DNA of 64,000 nt from Roseomonas fluvialis (lineage in GTDB: Bacteria; Pseudomonadota; Alphaproteobacteria; Acetobacterales; Acetobacteraceae). Made by a program: the position numbers and the translations under genes. The DNA lies in NCBI RefSeq assembly GCF_022846615.1, contig NZ_AP025637.1, forward strand, positions 5,417,270 to 5,481,269, in the 5' to 3' direction. Position 1 is the stretch's first letter. Every line of letters starts with the position of its first letter. Positions 24,494 through 32,925 of the stretch are shown piece after piece. The notes under the pieces were generated by a model. It was not told the DNA's origin and ran no database searches. It was given only the letters and a program-made list of their open reading frames with translations.

Positions 24494-24963
24494 GCGGGTC
24501 GTCCATCGAACGCGTCCGCGCGGCCCTGATGGCCGCCGGCCACCCGGACACCATCGGGGCCTTCCCCGAGGGCACGCGCAGCGCGGCCGATGCCGCCGCG
24601 GCGGTGGGCTGCGATGTCGCGCAGATCGCCAAGTCCATCGTGTTCCGGGCGGGCGCGCGGGCGGTGCTGGTGATCGCCTCCGGTGCCAACCGCGTGGACA
24701 TGGGCAAGGTCGCGGCCGCCATCGGCCAGCCGGTGAAGCGCGCGGATGGCGCCTGGGTGCGCGACACCACGGGGTTTGCCATCGGCGGGGTATCGCCCGT
24801 CGGGCACCTCGCGCCGCCTGTCCTGCTGCTCGATGCCGACCTGATGGCGCTGGATGCGGTCTGGGCAGCGGCGGGGTCGCCCCAACATGTGTTCCGCACC
24901 ACCCCGGCCGATCTGCTGCGGATCACCGGCGCGACGGTGGCGGATGTGCGGGAGGCGCCATAG
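24490..24963 (+). CDS. YbaK/ProX family aminoacyl-tRNA deacylase
   Basis: This 157-residue protein is of the YbaK/EbsC-type editing fold. Visible signatures are QIAKSIVFRAGARAVLVI (about 45-62), with the conserved Lys, then GFAIGGVSPVGHLAPP (about 98-113), the substrate-loop motif. These enzymes hydrolyse mischarged tRNAs (Cys or Ala on tRNA-Pro and others). The start overlaps MAPEG 1 by 4 bases and the stop overlaps MAPEG 2 by 1 base. No translation gene is next to it. Confidence 0.85.
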   Translation: MSGSSIERVRAALMAAGHPDTIGAFPEGTRSAADAAAAVGCDVAQIAKSIVFRAGARAVLVIASGANRVDMGKVAAAIGQPVKRADGAWVRDTTGFAIGGVSPVGHLAPPVLLLDADLMALDAVWAAAGSPQHVFRTTPADLLRITGATVADVREAP

Positions 24964-25349
24964 TGCTGCACGCGACGGCAATCTGGGCTGCGCTGCTGGC
25001 GCCCGTGTGCCTGTGGCTGTCGATGCGCGTGATCGGGCTGAGGCGGCGCCTGCGCGTGGCGATCGGCACTGGCGGGCAGTCGGCGCTGGAACGGGCGATG
25101 CGCGCGCAGGCAAACTTTGCGGAATACGTCCCGTTCGCGCTGGTGCTGATGGCGCTGGCGGAAGCAGGCGGGACACCGGTGTGGATCATCCATCCGCTGG
25201 GGGCGGCGCTGCTGGCGGGTCGCATCGCGCATGGCTGGGGCATCACGCGGGAGCGCGAGGATTTCCGGTTTCGCGTGGGGGGCATGATGGCGACCTTCAC
25301 GGTGATCGGCTGCGCGGCGGTGGCGGCGATGGTCGCTGCATTGACCTGA
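24963..25349 (+). CDS. MAPEG family membrane protein (second)
   Basis: This 128-residue, four-span membrane protein starts with GTG, sharing one base with the YbaK stop (TAGTG). It carries the MAPEG motif (IGTGGQSALERAMRAQANFA, about 33-52) followed by EYVPFALVLMALAE, and a late GRIAHGWGITRE helix. It is similar to but clearly diverged from the MAPEG protein at 24101-24493. The three overlapping genes form one operon. A redox or detoxification role is suggested by the family only. Confidence 0.78.
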   Translation: MLHATAIWAALLAPVCLWLSMRVIGLRRRLRVAIGTGGQSALERAMRAQANFAEYVPFALVLMALAEAGGTPVWIIHPLGAALLAGRIAHGWGITREREDFRFRVGGMMATFTVIGCAAVAAMVAALT

Positions 25350-25356
25350 GGCGCGC

Positions 25357-25410
25357 GACCGAGGGGCTAGCCCGTCGGGCTCCCCGCCAGGAGGCAGTGC
25401 CTCCTGGACC
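25357..25410 (+). repeat. 54-bp intergenic element, copy 2
   Basis: It matches 303-356 over 54 bases. The right half forms a perfect 9-bp hairpin CCAGGAGGC-AGT-GCCTCCTGG (25387-25407), stronger than in copy 1. It lies between the MAPEG operon and the rhodanese gene, so it may end the first transcript. There is no T-run after it. Confidence 0.6.
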
Positions 25411-25459
25411 TGCCGGTACGAGGTGCCTACCGTGGCAGGGCAAGAACGGGAGAAGCGCG

Positions 25460-25840
25460 ATGACACTCACGGTGCAGCAGATGCTGGCGGCGGCGGAAGC
25501 GGTGGTGCCGCGGATCTCGGCCGAGGACGCCAAGGGACTGGTCGGGCGCGAGGACGTGGTGTTTCTCGATGTGCGGGAACCGAACGAAGTGGCGGCCTCG
25601 GGCAAGGTGCCGGGGGCGCTGGCGATCCCGCGCGGGCTGGTGGAATTCCGCGCCGACCCGGCTTCGGCCCTGCATGACGCGAATTTCGACCGGGCCAAGA
25701 CCATCGTGGCCTATTGCGCCTCGGGCGGTCGGTCGGCGCTGGTGCTCAAGACGCTGCACGACATGGGCTACGCCAACGTCCGCAACCTCGGCGGGTTCAA
25801 GAACTGGCTGGATGCGGGCGGGGCGGTGGAGAAGGCCTGA
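25460..25840 (+). CDS. Rhodanese domain sulfurtransferase
   Basis: This 126-residue single-domain rhodanese has the catalytic loop YCASGGRSAL (Cys near residue 86) and the N-terminal DVREPNEV motif (about 36-43). It ends with LGGFKNWLDAGG, as in canonical small rhodaneses. They transfer sulfane sulfur from thiosulfate or persulfides to thiol acceptors. A GGGAG site precedes the ATG. Degenerate coding sequence follows the stop in the same frame. Confidence 0.88.
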   Translation: MTLTVQQMLAAAEAVVPRISAEDAKGLVGREDVVFLDVREPNEVAASGKVPGALAIPRGLVEFRADPASALHDANFDRAKTIVAYCASGGRSALVLKTLHDMGYANVRNLGGFKNWLDAGGAVEKA

Positions 25841-26242
25841 GACACGACGGAGGCCGGCACGTCGCAGCGGAAGTACGAGAAAATCTCGAAGACCGGCCAC
25901 GCGATGCTCAATCTCGTCGCGCCGCCCAGGGGATTCCACGACGTCCACCGCACCGTATCCTTGGAAAAGGGGCGACCAGGCGGCTGTCGACCTGGCGTGG
26001 AAGCTGCCGTACTTCGCCATGATCAAGGTGGACTGGATGGGATCCAGTACCAGGGCCAAGGCCTAGCTGCACGACACGCCGGACGGCTTCAGGCTGATCG
26101 TCAGGACCGCACGGCATTCAACCACAATGACCCCGACTTCGCCCCGCGCGCGCTTGACATGCTCAAGGACGCGCCGGTCCTTGCCGTGCTGCGCAACCAG
26201 GAACGCTTCGTGCTGTATGGCTTCGAAGGAAACTACGGATAG
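25841..26242 (+). pseudogene. Frameshifted remnant of an unrecognised ORF
   Basis: Coding-like text runs through here in alternating frames. One frame gives RKYEKISKTGHAMLNLVAPP up to LEKG (about 25868-25972). The next gives DQAAVDLAWKLPYFAMIKVDWMG and stops at 26065. The first frame then resumes with FNHNDPDFAPRALDM to GFEGNYG and stops at 26242. Indels near 25972 and 26105 would join them to a protein of about 130 residues. No start codon with a ribosome site is visible and the frame is continuous with the rhodanese stop. I do not recognise the family. Confidence 0.5.
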
Positions 26243-26251
26243 CGATGCGGC

Positions 26252-27463
26252 TCACGCCGCCGGGCGCTTCCTGCGCTCGCTTTCGGTCTTCAACTGCCCG
26301 CAGGCGGCCAGGATGTCACGGCCGCGCGGGCGGCGGATCGGGCTTGAATAGCCCGCATCGTTCAGGATGGCGGCGAAGCGCTGGATCGCCTCGCTGGTGC
26401 TGGTCTTGTAGGCGCTGCCGGGCCAGGGGTTGAACGGGATCAGGTTCACCTTGGCGGGCATGCCGCGCAGCAGGCGCACCAGTTCGCGCGCCTCGGCCTC
26501 GGAATCATTGACTCCGCGCAGCATGACGTATTCGAAGGTGATGCGCCGTGCATTCGAGGCACCGGGGTACCGGCGGCAGGCGGCCAGCAATTCCTCGATC
26601 GGGTACTTGCGGTTCAGCGGCACGATCTCGTCGCGCAGTTCGTTGGTCACTGCGTGCAGCGAGACCGCCAGGCCGACGCCGAGTTCCGCCCCGCAGCGAT
26701 CCATCATCGGCACGACACCGGAGGTGCTCAGCGTGATGCGCCGCCGCGACAGGCCGATGCCCTCGTGGTCCATCACGATACGCAGCGCCTTGGCCACGTT
26801 TTCGTAGTTATAGAGCGGCTCGCCCATGCCCATCACGACGATGTTGGACAGGTGCCGCGCCGTGCCATCCTTCGGGGATGGCCATTCGCCGTAGGAATCG
26901 CGCGCCGCCATGAACTGGCCGACGATCTCGGCCGCGCCCAGGTTGCGCACCAGCTTCTGCGTGCCGGTGTGGCAGAAGGTGCAGGACAGCGTGCAGCCCA
27001 CCTGCGTGCTGATGCACACCGCGCCGCGGTCTTCATCCGCCGAGGGGATGTAGACGGTCTCGATCCGCTGCGTGTCGCGGAAGGCGAAGACCCATTTGCG
27101 CGTGCCGTCGTTGCTGTCCTGCTGCGTGGCCACCTCGGGCCGGCCGACCACGAAGCGTTCGGCCAGCTTCGCCTGCATCGGCTTCGCGATGGTGGTCATG
27201 CGCGCGAAATCGGTGGCGCCCTGGTGGTAGATCCAGTGCCAGACCTGCTTGGCGCGGAAGGGCTTCTCGCCGATCGCGGCCATCTCGGCCGTCAGCTCCT
27301 CGCGCGACAGGCCGACCAGGTCGCGCCGGCCATCGGCCAGCGTCGCAGGCGGCGGGGCGAAGATCGCGGCCTTGGCCAGGATGCGGGCGCGCTCGGCGTC
27401 CAGCAGGCCGTCGGTGGTGGCGCTGGCCGCGCTCACCGTTGCCGCACCGTCGGCGCTGGTCAC
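26252..27463 (-). CDS. rlmN: RlmN, dual-specificity 23S rRNA/tRNA A-methyltransferase
   Basis: This 403-residue radical SAM enzyme makes 2-methyladenosine in 23S rRNA (A2503) and some tRNAs. Visible are the cluster motif [25 protein letters not shown], and the methyl-carrying Cys region near the C-terminus ([15 protein letters not shown]). The GTG start at 27463 overlaps the upstream gene by 4 bases (GTGA), a pattern seen throughout the window. An ATG at 27481 would give 6 more residues and a 22-base overlap. It is preceded by an IalB-like gene in one operon. Confidence 0.9.
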   Translation of the reverse strand: MTSADGAATVSAASATTDGLLDAERARILAKAAIFAPPPATLADGRRDLVGLSREELTAEMAAIGEKPFRAKQVWHWIYHQGATDFARMTTIAKPMQAKLAERFVVGRPEVATQQDSNDGTRKWVFAFRDTQRIETVYIPSADEDRGAVCISTQVGCTLSCTFCHTGTQKLVRNLGAAEIVGQFMAARDSYGEWPSPKDGTARHLSNIVVMGMGEPLYNYENVAKALRIVMDHEGIGLSRRRITLSTSGVVPMMDRCGAELGVGLAVSLHAVTNELRDEIVPLNRKYPIEELLAACRRYPGASNARRITFEYVMLRGVNDSEAEARELVRLLRGMPAKVNLIPFNPWPGSAYKTSTSEAIQRFAAILNDAGYSSPIRRPRGRDILAACGQLKTESERRKRPAA

Positions 27464-27984
27464 CTGCGCGCCGCCGGGCATTCCTGGCTGATCGCGTCGT
27501 AGGCCGCCGAGAAGCCGGACAGGCTGAAGGTGTCCGTGGCAGTGCCGCGGCCGCCGGCACGCGGGCCGCGCGCGACGGCGTTTGCACCGCCGCGGAACGC
27601 CGCGACCGCCGCCCGGCCGTCCCGCGCGAAAGCGGAATTGCCACCGGTATAGAAGGCGAGTTCGCGCGATCCTACCGCGACCGTGACCGACGCGTTGCGC
27701 GGATAGGCATATCCGGCCGACAGCGCCACCTGGTCGCGCGATGCGGTGCGGTGCGTCACCGTCAGGATCACGCCCTCCCGCGCCGGGTCTGACCGCTGCG
27801 CGCGGGTGAAGGCGTAGCAGACCTTCTGCCCGGCCTCGGTATGGACGGCGGCGATCCAGTCCTGGAAGTCGCCGAGGCGCCGCGGCCCCTGCTGCTGGCC
27901 GGCGGGCGCGGGCGCGCGCTGCTGCGCGATGGCCGGGACGATGACCAGGGCGGACAGGGCGATGGCGAGGATGGCGGCACGCAT
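27460..27984 (-). CDS. IalB family exported protein
   Basis: This 174-residue protein has a signal peptide cleaved near IAQQ. The mature part resembles invasion-associated locus B proteins: [10 protein letters not shown], then Cys in [10 protein letters not shown], a VILTVTHR strand and a late Ser/Gly-rich strand with a second Cys (ISQECP). The family is common in alphaproteobacteria and its general role is unsettled; in Bartonella it affects erythrocyte invasion. The stop overlaps the rlmN start. Confidence 0.75.
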   Translation of the reverse strand: MRAAILAIALSALVIVPAIAQQRAPAPAGQQQGPRRLGDFQDWIAAVHTEAGQKVCYAFTRAQRSDPAREGVILTVTHRTASRDQVALSAGYAYPRNASVTVAVGSRELAFYTGGNSAFARDGRAAVAAFRGGANAVARGPRAGGRGTATDTFSLSGFSAAYDAISQECPAARR

Positions 27985-28068
27985 GGGCGGTGTTCTAGTC
28001 AGACCGCGCCCCCGGGGCAACCGCGCGGACCGCTGGCCCCTGGCGCCGTCCCGGCGTAACAGGCCGCC

Positions 28069-29307
28069 ATGACCGACGCCGCCGACACCGCCCTTGCCGC
28101 GCAATACGAGGCCTTTCCCTACCCGCAGCGCGACCCGCGGGAGGAGGCCAGGCGCCTGGTGGTGGGCAGCCCGTCACACCTGCGCGAGGTCGACCACTGG
28201 GTCTTCGGCGCCCGCCGGCCGGCCGCCGTGCCGCTGCATGCGCTCGTCGCCGGCGGCGGGTCGGGCGATGCGACCGTGATGCTGGCGCAACAGATGGCCT
28301 GGGCGGGGCGCGCGGGGCGGGTGACCTGGCTCGACCGTTCCGCCGCCGCGCGCAAGGTGGCCGGCGCGCGGGTGGCGGCGCGGGGGCTGGACAACGTGGC
28401 GTTCGCGGAAGGGTCGATCCTGGACCTGCCCACCAGCGGGCTCGGCCCCTTCGACTACATCGATTGCTGCGGGGTGCTGCACCACCTGCCCGACCCGCTG
28501 GCGGGGTTGCGGGCGCTGGTGGCCGTGCTGGCCCCCGGCGGTGGCATCGGGCTGATGGTCTATGCGCCGCACGGGCGCACCGGCGTGTACATGCTGCAGG
28601 ATGCGCTGCGGCTGGTGGCGCCGGCCGACGAGCCGCCGGCCACGCGCGTGGACATCGCGAAGCGCCTGTGGAAGCAGGCCCCCGAGACCGCCTGGCTGCG
28701 CCGCAACCCCTGGATCACCGACCACCTGAAGGGCGGCGATGCCGGCATCTATGACCTGCTGCTGAACCCGCGCGACGTGGCCTTCAGCGTGCCGGCCCTG
28801 ACCGCGCTGGTCGATGCCGCGGGGCTCGAGATCCGCTGCCTGGTGGAACCCTTCCGCTACGACCCGGATTGCTTCCTCACCGACCCGCGGCTGCGCGAGC
28901 GCACCGCGCGGCTGGATGCCGTGCAGCGCGCCGCCCTGGCCGAGGCGGCGGCCGGCAACATGGGTATCCACATCGCCTATTGCGTCCGGCGCGGCGAGGC
29001 GGTGGCGCCGGATTGGTCCGATCCGGCGGCGGTGCCGGTGCTTCGGGAACTGGACTCGCAAAAGTTCGCCGCCGGTATTCCGGGCGACGGCATCCTGCGC
29101 GTGGCGGCGGATGGGCTGGTGGTGCCGGTGGCGCTGCCGCGCCTGGCGGCCGCGATCATTGCGCGGGTGGATGGGCGGCGCAGCGTGGGGGATATCGGCG
29201 ACGCGCTGGCGGCGAACGGGGTGTCGCGGGAGGCCTTCGCGCGCGACTTCGCCGCGCTTGCCCGGGCGCTGGAGCGGGTGAACCGGTTGCTGCTGGCGGC
29301 GGTGTAG
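28069..29307 (+). CDS. Class I SAM-dependent methyltransferase
   Basis: This 412-residue protein has motif I LVAGGGSGDATVML (about 59-72), an acidic end of strand 2 (VTWLDRSAAA) and motif IV-like DYIDCCGVLHHLPDPLAGL (about 128-146). The C-terminal 130 residues form a separate unrecognised domain that ends near the YCVRRGEAVAPDW segment and beyond. The acceptor is unknown. There is no strong ribosome site before the ATG. It is divergent from the ialB-rlmN pair, with 84 bases between. Confidence 0.8.
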   Translation: MTDAADTALAAQYEAFPYPQRDPREEARRLVVGSPSHLREVDHWVFGARRPAAVPLHALVAGGGSGDATVMLAQQMAWAGRAGRVTWLDRSAAARKVAGARVAARGLDNVAFAEGSILDLPTSGLGPFDYIDCCGVLHHLPDPLAGLRALVAVLAPGGGIGLMVYAPHGRTGVYMLQDALRLVAPADEPPATRVDIAKRLWKQAPETAWLRRNPWITDHLKGGDAGIYDLLLNPRDVAFSVPALTALVDAAGLEIRCLVEPFRYDPDCFLTDPRLRERTARLDAVQRAALAEAAAGNMGIHIAYCVRRGEAVAPDWSDPAAVPVLRELDSQKFAAGIPGDGILRVAADGLVVPVALPRLAAAIIARVDGRRSVGDIGDALAANGVSREAFARDFAALARALERVNRLLLAAV

Positions 29308-29326
29308 GGCGCCGGCTTGCTCTCAC

Positions 29327-29349
29327 CTGGCCCGGTCGCGATGGGCCAG
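29327..29349 (+). terminator. Weak hairpin after the methyltransferase gene
   Basis: CTGGCCC (29327-29333) and GGGCCAG (29343-29349) form a perfect 7-bp stem around a 9-base loop, 20 bases after the stop, followed by TTTGG. It could be a weak intrinsic terminator. The rest of the gap up to 29513 has no clear motif other than the AAGGGA ribosome site. Confidence 0.35.
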
Positions 29350-29513
29350 TTTGGCAGTCCCCAGGGCATTTCCGAGGGCCGGGCGAGCGGCGCCGGCGCC
29401 CCGGTCGCGACACGATCACGGCGAGACGGCGGGCGGCGAGGCGACGGCGCGCTGTGGCCTCGCGCCGCGGCTTCGGGCGAGGATGCGCCCCTGGCACGCG
29501 AAGGGACCCACGC

Positions 29514-30074
29514 ATGATCGACATCATCGGCCTGTCCGGCAGCCTGCGGGGCGGGTCGCTCAACACCGCGCTGCTGCGCGCCGCGGCGGGGCTGATGCCG
29601 GCACAGGCCCGGCTGGTGCCGCATTCGCTGCACGGCATCCCGCTCTATGACGGCGACCTCGAAGCCGCCGAGGGCATTCCGACCGCCGTCGCCGCGCTGA
29701 AGGACGCGATCGCCGCGGCGGACGGTCTGCTGTTGGTCACGCCGGAGTACAACAACTCGATGCCCGGCGTGTTCAAGAACGCGATCGACTGGCTCTCGCG
29801 GCCGTCCTCGGACATTGCACTTGTGTTCGGCGGGCGGCCGGTCGGGCTGGTCGGCGCATCGCCAGGCGGCTTCGGCACCATCCTGGCGCAGGATGCCTGG
29901 CTGCCCGTGCTGCGCACGCTGGGGGCGCAGCTCTGGACCGGCGGGCGGCTGATGGTGTCGCGCGCGGGCGGCGTGTTCGGACCGGACGGAACGCTGGCCG
30001 ATGCGGCGGTCGAAAAGCAGTTGCGCGGCTACCTGGAGGGCTTCGTGGCCTTCGTGGAGGCGCGGCGGGGCTGA
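29514..30074 (+). CDS. NADPH-dependent FMN reductase family protein
   Basis: This 186-residue flavodoxin-like protein has the FMN phosphate loop GLSGSLRGGSLN (about 6-17) and TPEYNNSMPGVFKNAIDWL (about 76-94). Members reduce FMN, quinones or azo compounds with NADPH. A typical AAGGGA site precedes the ATG. It is followed convergently by cmk, 3 bases away, with no terminator in between. Confidence 0.87.
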   Translation: MIDIIGLSGSLRGGSLNTALLRAAAGLMPAQARLVPHSLHGIPLYDGDLEAAEGIPTAVAALKDAIAAADGLLLVTPEYNNSMPGVFKNAIDWLSRPSSDIALVFGGRPVGLVGASPGGFGTILAQDAWLPVLRTLGAQLWTGGRLMVSRAGGVFGPDGTLADAAVEKQLRGYLEGFVAFVEARRG

Positions 30075-30077
30075 GGG

Positions 30078-30713
30078 TCAGCCCAGCCTTTCGCGCACCA
30101 GCGCCAGTGCGGCGGCGAAGGCGGCATCCGCATCCATCGCGCTGGTATCGAGCGCCAGCGCATCCTGGGCCGGGCGCAGCGGGGCCACGGGGCGATTGGC
30201 GTCCTGCGCGTCGCGGTCGCGGATTTCCGATTCCACCTGCGCCGCATCGGCTGCCACGCCGCGCGCGGTCAGTTCCAGGAAGCGCCGCCGCGCGCGTTCG
30301 GCGACACTTGCGGTGACGAACAGCTTCACCGCGGCGTCGGGGAAGACCACCGTCCCGATGTCCCGCCCGTCCAGCACCGCACCGTGGGCGCGGCCGAAAT
30401 CGCGCTGGAAGTCGAGCAGCGCGGCGCGCACGGCCGGGATCGCGGCGACCGCGCTTGCCGCCATGTCGGCCATCGGACCGCGCAGGTCAGCACGGTCGAG
30501 GTCGGCAGGCTGCAGCGCGCGGGCGGCGGCCTCGGCGTGGGCAGCGTCGCGCGGGTCGGCGCCGGCATCCAGAACGCGCCGGCCAACCGCACGGTACAGC
30601 AGCCCGGTATCCAGGTAGGGCAGGCCGAGCACGGTCGCGAGCCGGCGCGCCAGCGTGCCCTTGCCCGCCGCGGCGGGGCCATCCACCGCGATGACGATTG
30701 GCTTCAGCGCCAC
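30078..30713 (-). CDS. cmk: Cytidylate kinase
   Basis: This 211-residue protein has the P-loop [10 protein letters not shown] (residues 11-20), [11 protein letters not shown] and the [13 protein letters not shown] motif (around 114-126). All are characteristic of CMP/dCMP kinase. It phosphorylates CMP and dCMP to diphosphates. The ATG overlaps the stop of a small upstream ORF by 10 bases. In many relatives rpsA follows cmk; here it does not, since the next gene is convergent. Confidence 0.9.
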   Translation of the reverse strand: MALKPIVIAVDGPAAAGKGTLARRLATVLGLPYLDTGLLYRAVGRRVLDAGADPRDAAHAEAAARALQPADLDRADLRGPMADMAASAVAAIPAVRAALLDFQRDFGRAHGAVLDGRDIGTVVFPDAAVKLFVTASVAERARRRFLELTARGVAADAAQVESEIRDRDAQDANRPVAPLRPAQDALALDTSAMDADAAFAAALALVRERLG

Positions 30714-30898
30714 AGCGCGGGTCCCGTCAGCCTCGCGACGGTGCGCCCGATCGGCGCCACCGCGGCCAGGCCAAGGATGGCTGTGGTTTCGATCCCGCAG
30801 GGCGTGCGCGCGACGACTGCACCGCGCGCGAAGGCCAGCGGCGCGCGCCAGGCGGCCGCCAGCACCGCACGGGCAGGCGTGAAGCGCGCGGCCGCCAT
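30704..30898 (-). CDS. Small hypothetical protein between aroA and cmk
   Basis: This 64-residue ORF starts 4 bases after the aroA stop and overlaps cmk by 10 bases. The sequence is Ala/Arg-rich with one hydrophobic stretch near the end ([16 protein letters not shown]) and no recognised domain. The tight fit between two biosynthetic genes suggests a real gene. The high GC content means an ORF of this size could also be chance. Confidence 0.45.
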   Translation of the reverse strand: MAAARFTPARAVLAAAWRAPLAFARGAVVARTPCGIETTAILGLAAVAPIGRTVARLTGPALWR

Positions 30899-30902
30899 GG
30901 CG

Positions 30903-32267
30903 TCAGGCCGGTCCGATCGGCGCGCCGCCGGCCAGCCCGTTCATCAGCGTCGCGAAGCCGGGGAAGGAGGTGTCGATGAAGGCGGCGTCATCCACCGCGA
31001 CGGGCGAGCGCGCGGCGAGGCCCATCACCAGCGCCGACATCGCGATGCGATGGTCCATGTGGGTTTCCACCACCCCCCCACCGGGGATGGCGCCGCCGGT
31101 GCCCTGCACCACCAGGTCGTCTCCCTCGATCATCGCCTGCACGCCATTGGCCGCGAGCAGCGCGGCGGTGGCGGCCAGGCGGTCGCTTTCCTTCACCCGC
31201 AGTTCCGCGAGGCCCTGCATGCGCGTGACACCCCGCGCGGCGGCGGCGGCCACCGCGAGCACGGGGTATTCGTCGATCATGGACGGCGCGCGGCGCGGCG
31301 GGACGGTCACGCCGGACAGCTCCGTGTATTCCGCCACGATATCGCCGACCGGCTCGCCGCCGGCGATGCGTTCGTTCTCGATGCGCAGCGCCGCGCCCAT
31401 TTCGCGCAGAGTCGCGATCAGGCCTGTGCGCAGCGGGTTCAGCCCGACATTCTCGATCACCACGCGCGACCCCGGCACCAGCAGCGCGGCCACGATCGGG
31501 AAGGCGGCGGAGGACGGGTCGCCGGGCACCACCACCGGCGCCGCCACCAGTTCCGGCTGGCCTTCCAGCGTGACGACGCGGCCATCGGGCGTGTCGGTCA
31601 CCGACACCGTCGCGCCGAAATGGCGCAGCATGTTCTCGGTGTGGTCGCGCGTCGGTTCGGGTTCGACCACGCGGGTGGTGCCGGGCGCGCACAGGCCCGC
31701 CAGGAGGCAGGCCGACTTCACCTGCGCGGAGGCGACCGGCAGCACGTAGTCGATCGGCAGCGGGTCGGCCGCGCCGCGCACGGCCAGCGGCAGGCGGCCG
31801 CCCTCGCGCGTCCAGAACGTCGCGCCGGTGGCCGAGAGCGGGTCGGTCACGCGCTTCATCGGGCGGCGGCGCAGGGAGGCATCGCCGGTCATCACCGCGA
31901 AGATCGGATGCCCCGACAGCAGCCCCAGCAGCAGCCGCGCCGCGGTGCCGGAATTGCCCATGTCGAGCACGTCGGCCGGTTCCACCAGGCCGCCCACGCC
32001 ACGCCCGGCCACGCGCCAGGAACCGGGGCCGGTCTGCGTCACCTCGGCGCCCAGGGCGCGCATGGCGGCGGCGGTGCGCAGCACGTCCTCGCCCTCCAGC
32101 AGGCCGCTGATCTCGGTGGTTCCGACGGCCAGGGCGCCGAACATCAGGGCGCGGTGGCTGATCGACTTGTCGCCCGGCACGCCGAGCCGCCCGGCGAGCG
32201 GGGCGGCGGGGGCGGCGGCGCGGAGCGGTCTGGGCGCGGAATGGGACATGGCCTGCGCGTTTGACAT
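30903..32267 (-). CDS. aroA: 3-phosphoshikimate 1-carboxyvinyltransferase (EPSP synthase), class II
   Basis: This 454-residue protein catalyses the sixth shikimate step (shikimate-3-phosphate plus phosphoenolpyruvate). Motifs visible are VPGDKSISHRALMFG (about 30-44), LDMGNSGTAARLL (101-113), RRRPMKRV, SAQVKSACLLAG, EPTRDHTENML and RAPSMIDEYP. The SAQVK, TRDHTE and RPM-RV patterns are those of class II enzymes. At the residue equivalent to the CP4-type Ala100, this protein has Gly107 in GNSGT. It starts the aroA-ORF-cmk operon, divergent from the FYDLN gene. An alternative ATG lies 6 codons inside. Confidence 0.92.
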   Translation of the reverse strand: MSNAQAMSHSAPRPLRAAAPAAPLAGRLGVPGDKSISHRALMFGALAVGTTEISGLLEGEDVLRTAAAMRALGAEVTQTGPGSWRVAGRGVGGLVEPADVLDMGNSGTAARLLLGLLSGHPIFAVMTGDASLRRRPMKRVTDPLSATGATFWTREGGRLPLAVRGAADPLPIDYVLPVASAQVKSACLLAGLCAPGTTRVVEPEPTRDHTENMLRHFGATVSVTDTPDGRVVTLEGQPELVAAPVVVPGDPSSAAFPIVAALLVPGSRVVIENVGLNPLRTGLIATLREMGAALRIENERIAGGEPVGDIVAEYTELSGVTVPPRRAPSMIDEYPVLAVAAAAARGVTRMQGLAELRVKESDRLAATAALLAANGVQAMIEGDDLVVQGTGGAIPGGGVVETHMDHRIAMSALVMGLAARSPVAVDDAAFIDTSFPGFATLMNGLAGGAPIGPA

Positions 32268-32357
32268 GCCCCGGCATCGCGTGGCAATGCGCCCGACCCT
32301 TTGAAAAGCCGCGACGGGGCGCCGGCCCGGCCCTGTCGCGCGAGACGGATGTGATCC

Positions 32358-32684
32358 ATGGCGAAGCCCGAACTCGGCCTGAAGCGCAGCTGCGTCTCCT
32401 GCGGCACGCGATTCTACGACCTGGCGCGCAGCCCGGCCGTCTGCCCGAAATGCGGCACAGAGCAGCCGGCGGAGCAGCCGCGCCTGCGCCGCGCGGCGGC
32501 CTCGGCCGTGGCGGATGAGAAGCTGAAGAAGCGCGTCGCCACCGCGGAGGCGGAGGGCGAGGAGCTGGAAGTGGAGGACGTCGAGGGCGACGAGGCGATC
32601 GAGGACGCCGAGGAGCTTGAGGACGAGGCGGACGGCATCGACGAGGCGATCGAGGTCGAGACCGAGCGGGACGAGGAAACCTAA
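32358..32684 (+). CDS. TIGR02300 family (FYDLN acid) protein
   Basis: This 108-residue protein has an N-terminal zinc-ribbon-like part (CVSCGTRFYDLARSPAVCPK plus CG, residues 12-33) with the FYDLN-type signature, here FYDLA. The C-terminal half is very acidic, dominated by Glu and Asp. The family is restricted to alphaproteobacteria and has no known function. The stop is followed 3 bases later by a T-run and the dispersed repeat. Confidence 0.85.
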   Translation: MAKPELGLKRSCVSCGTRFYDLARSPAVCPKCGTEQPAEQPRLRRAAASAVADEKLKKRVATAEAEGEELEVEDVEGDEAIEDAEELEDEADGIDEAIEVETERDEET

Positions 32685-32687
32685 GGC

Positions 32688-32816
32688 TTTTTTGCCCGCA
32701 GGCGCCGGGCGCCGGCGTTCGCCGGCTTGGCTTGCGCGCCACGTCCTGGCGCACCCGGCGCGGCTGACGGTCCGGGCGCGGTCGCGCCGTGTGCTCCCGG
32801 ATCACTGCGCGATCCG
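32688..32816 (+). repeat. Dispersed 3'-end repeat, copy D
   Basis: Six T (32688-32693), as in copy A, are followed by GGCGCCGGGCGCCGGC, CGCCGGCTTGGCTTGCGCGCC, ACGTCCTGGCGC, CCGGGCGCGGTCGCGCC, and GGATC...GCGATCC. It is the cleanest second example of the stop-codon, T-run, repeat order. It follows the FYDLN gene in the same orientation. Confidence 0.75.
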
Positions 32817-32925
32817 TTTCCTTTGGCCAAGGGTGCGGGCGATCCGTCCGTGCGCCGGCGCAAGACGCCCATTGCCGCGACACCGCGCGGGCGCACATTC
32901 TCCCAGCACCTAAAGGGAGAAACCC

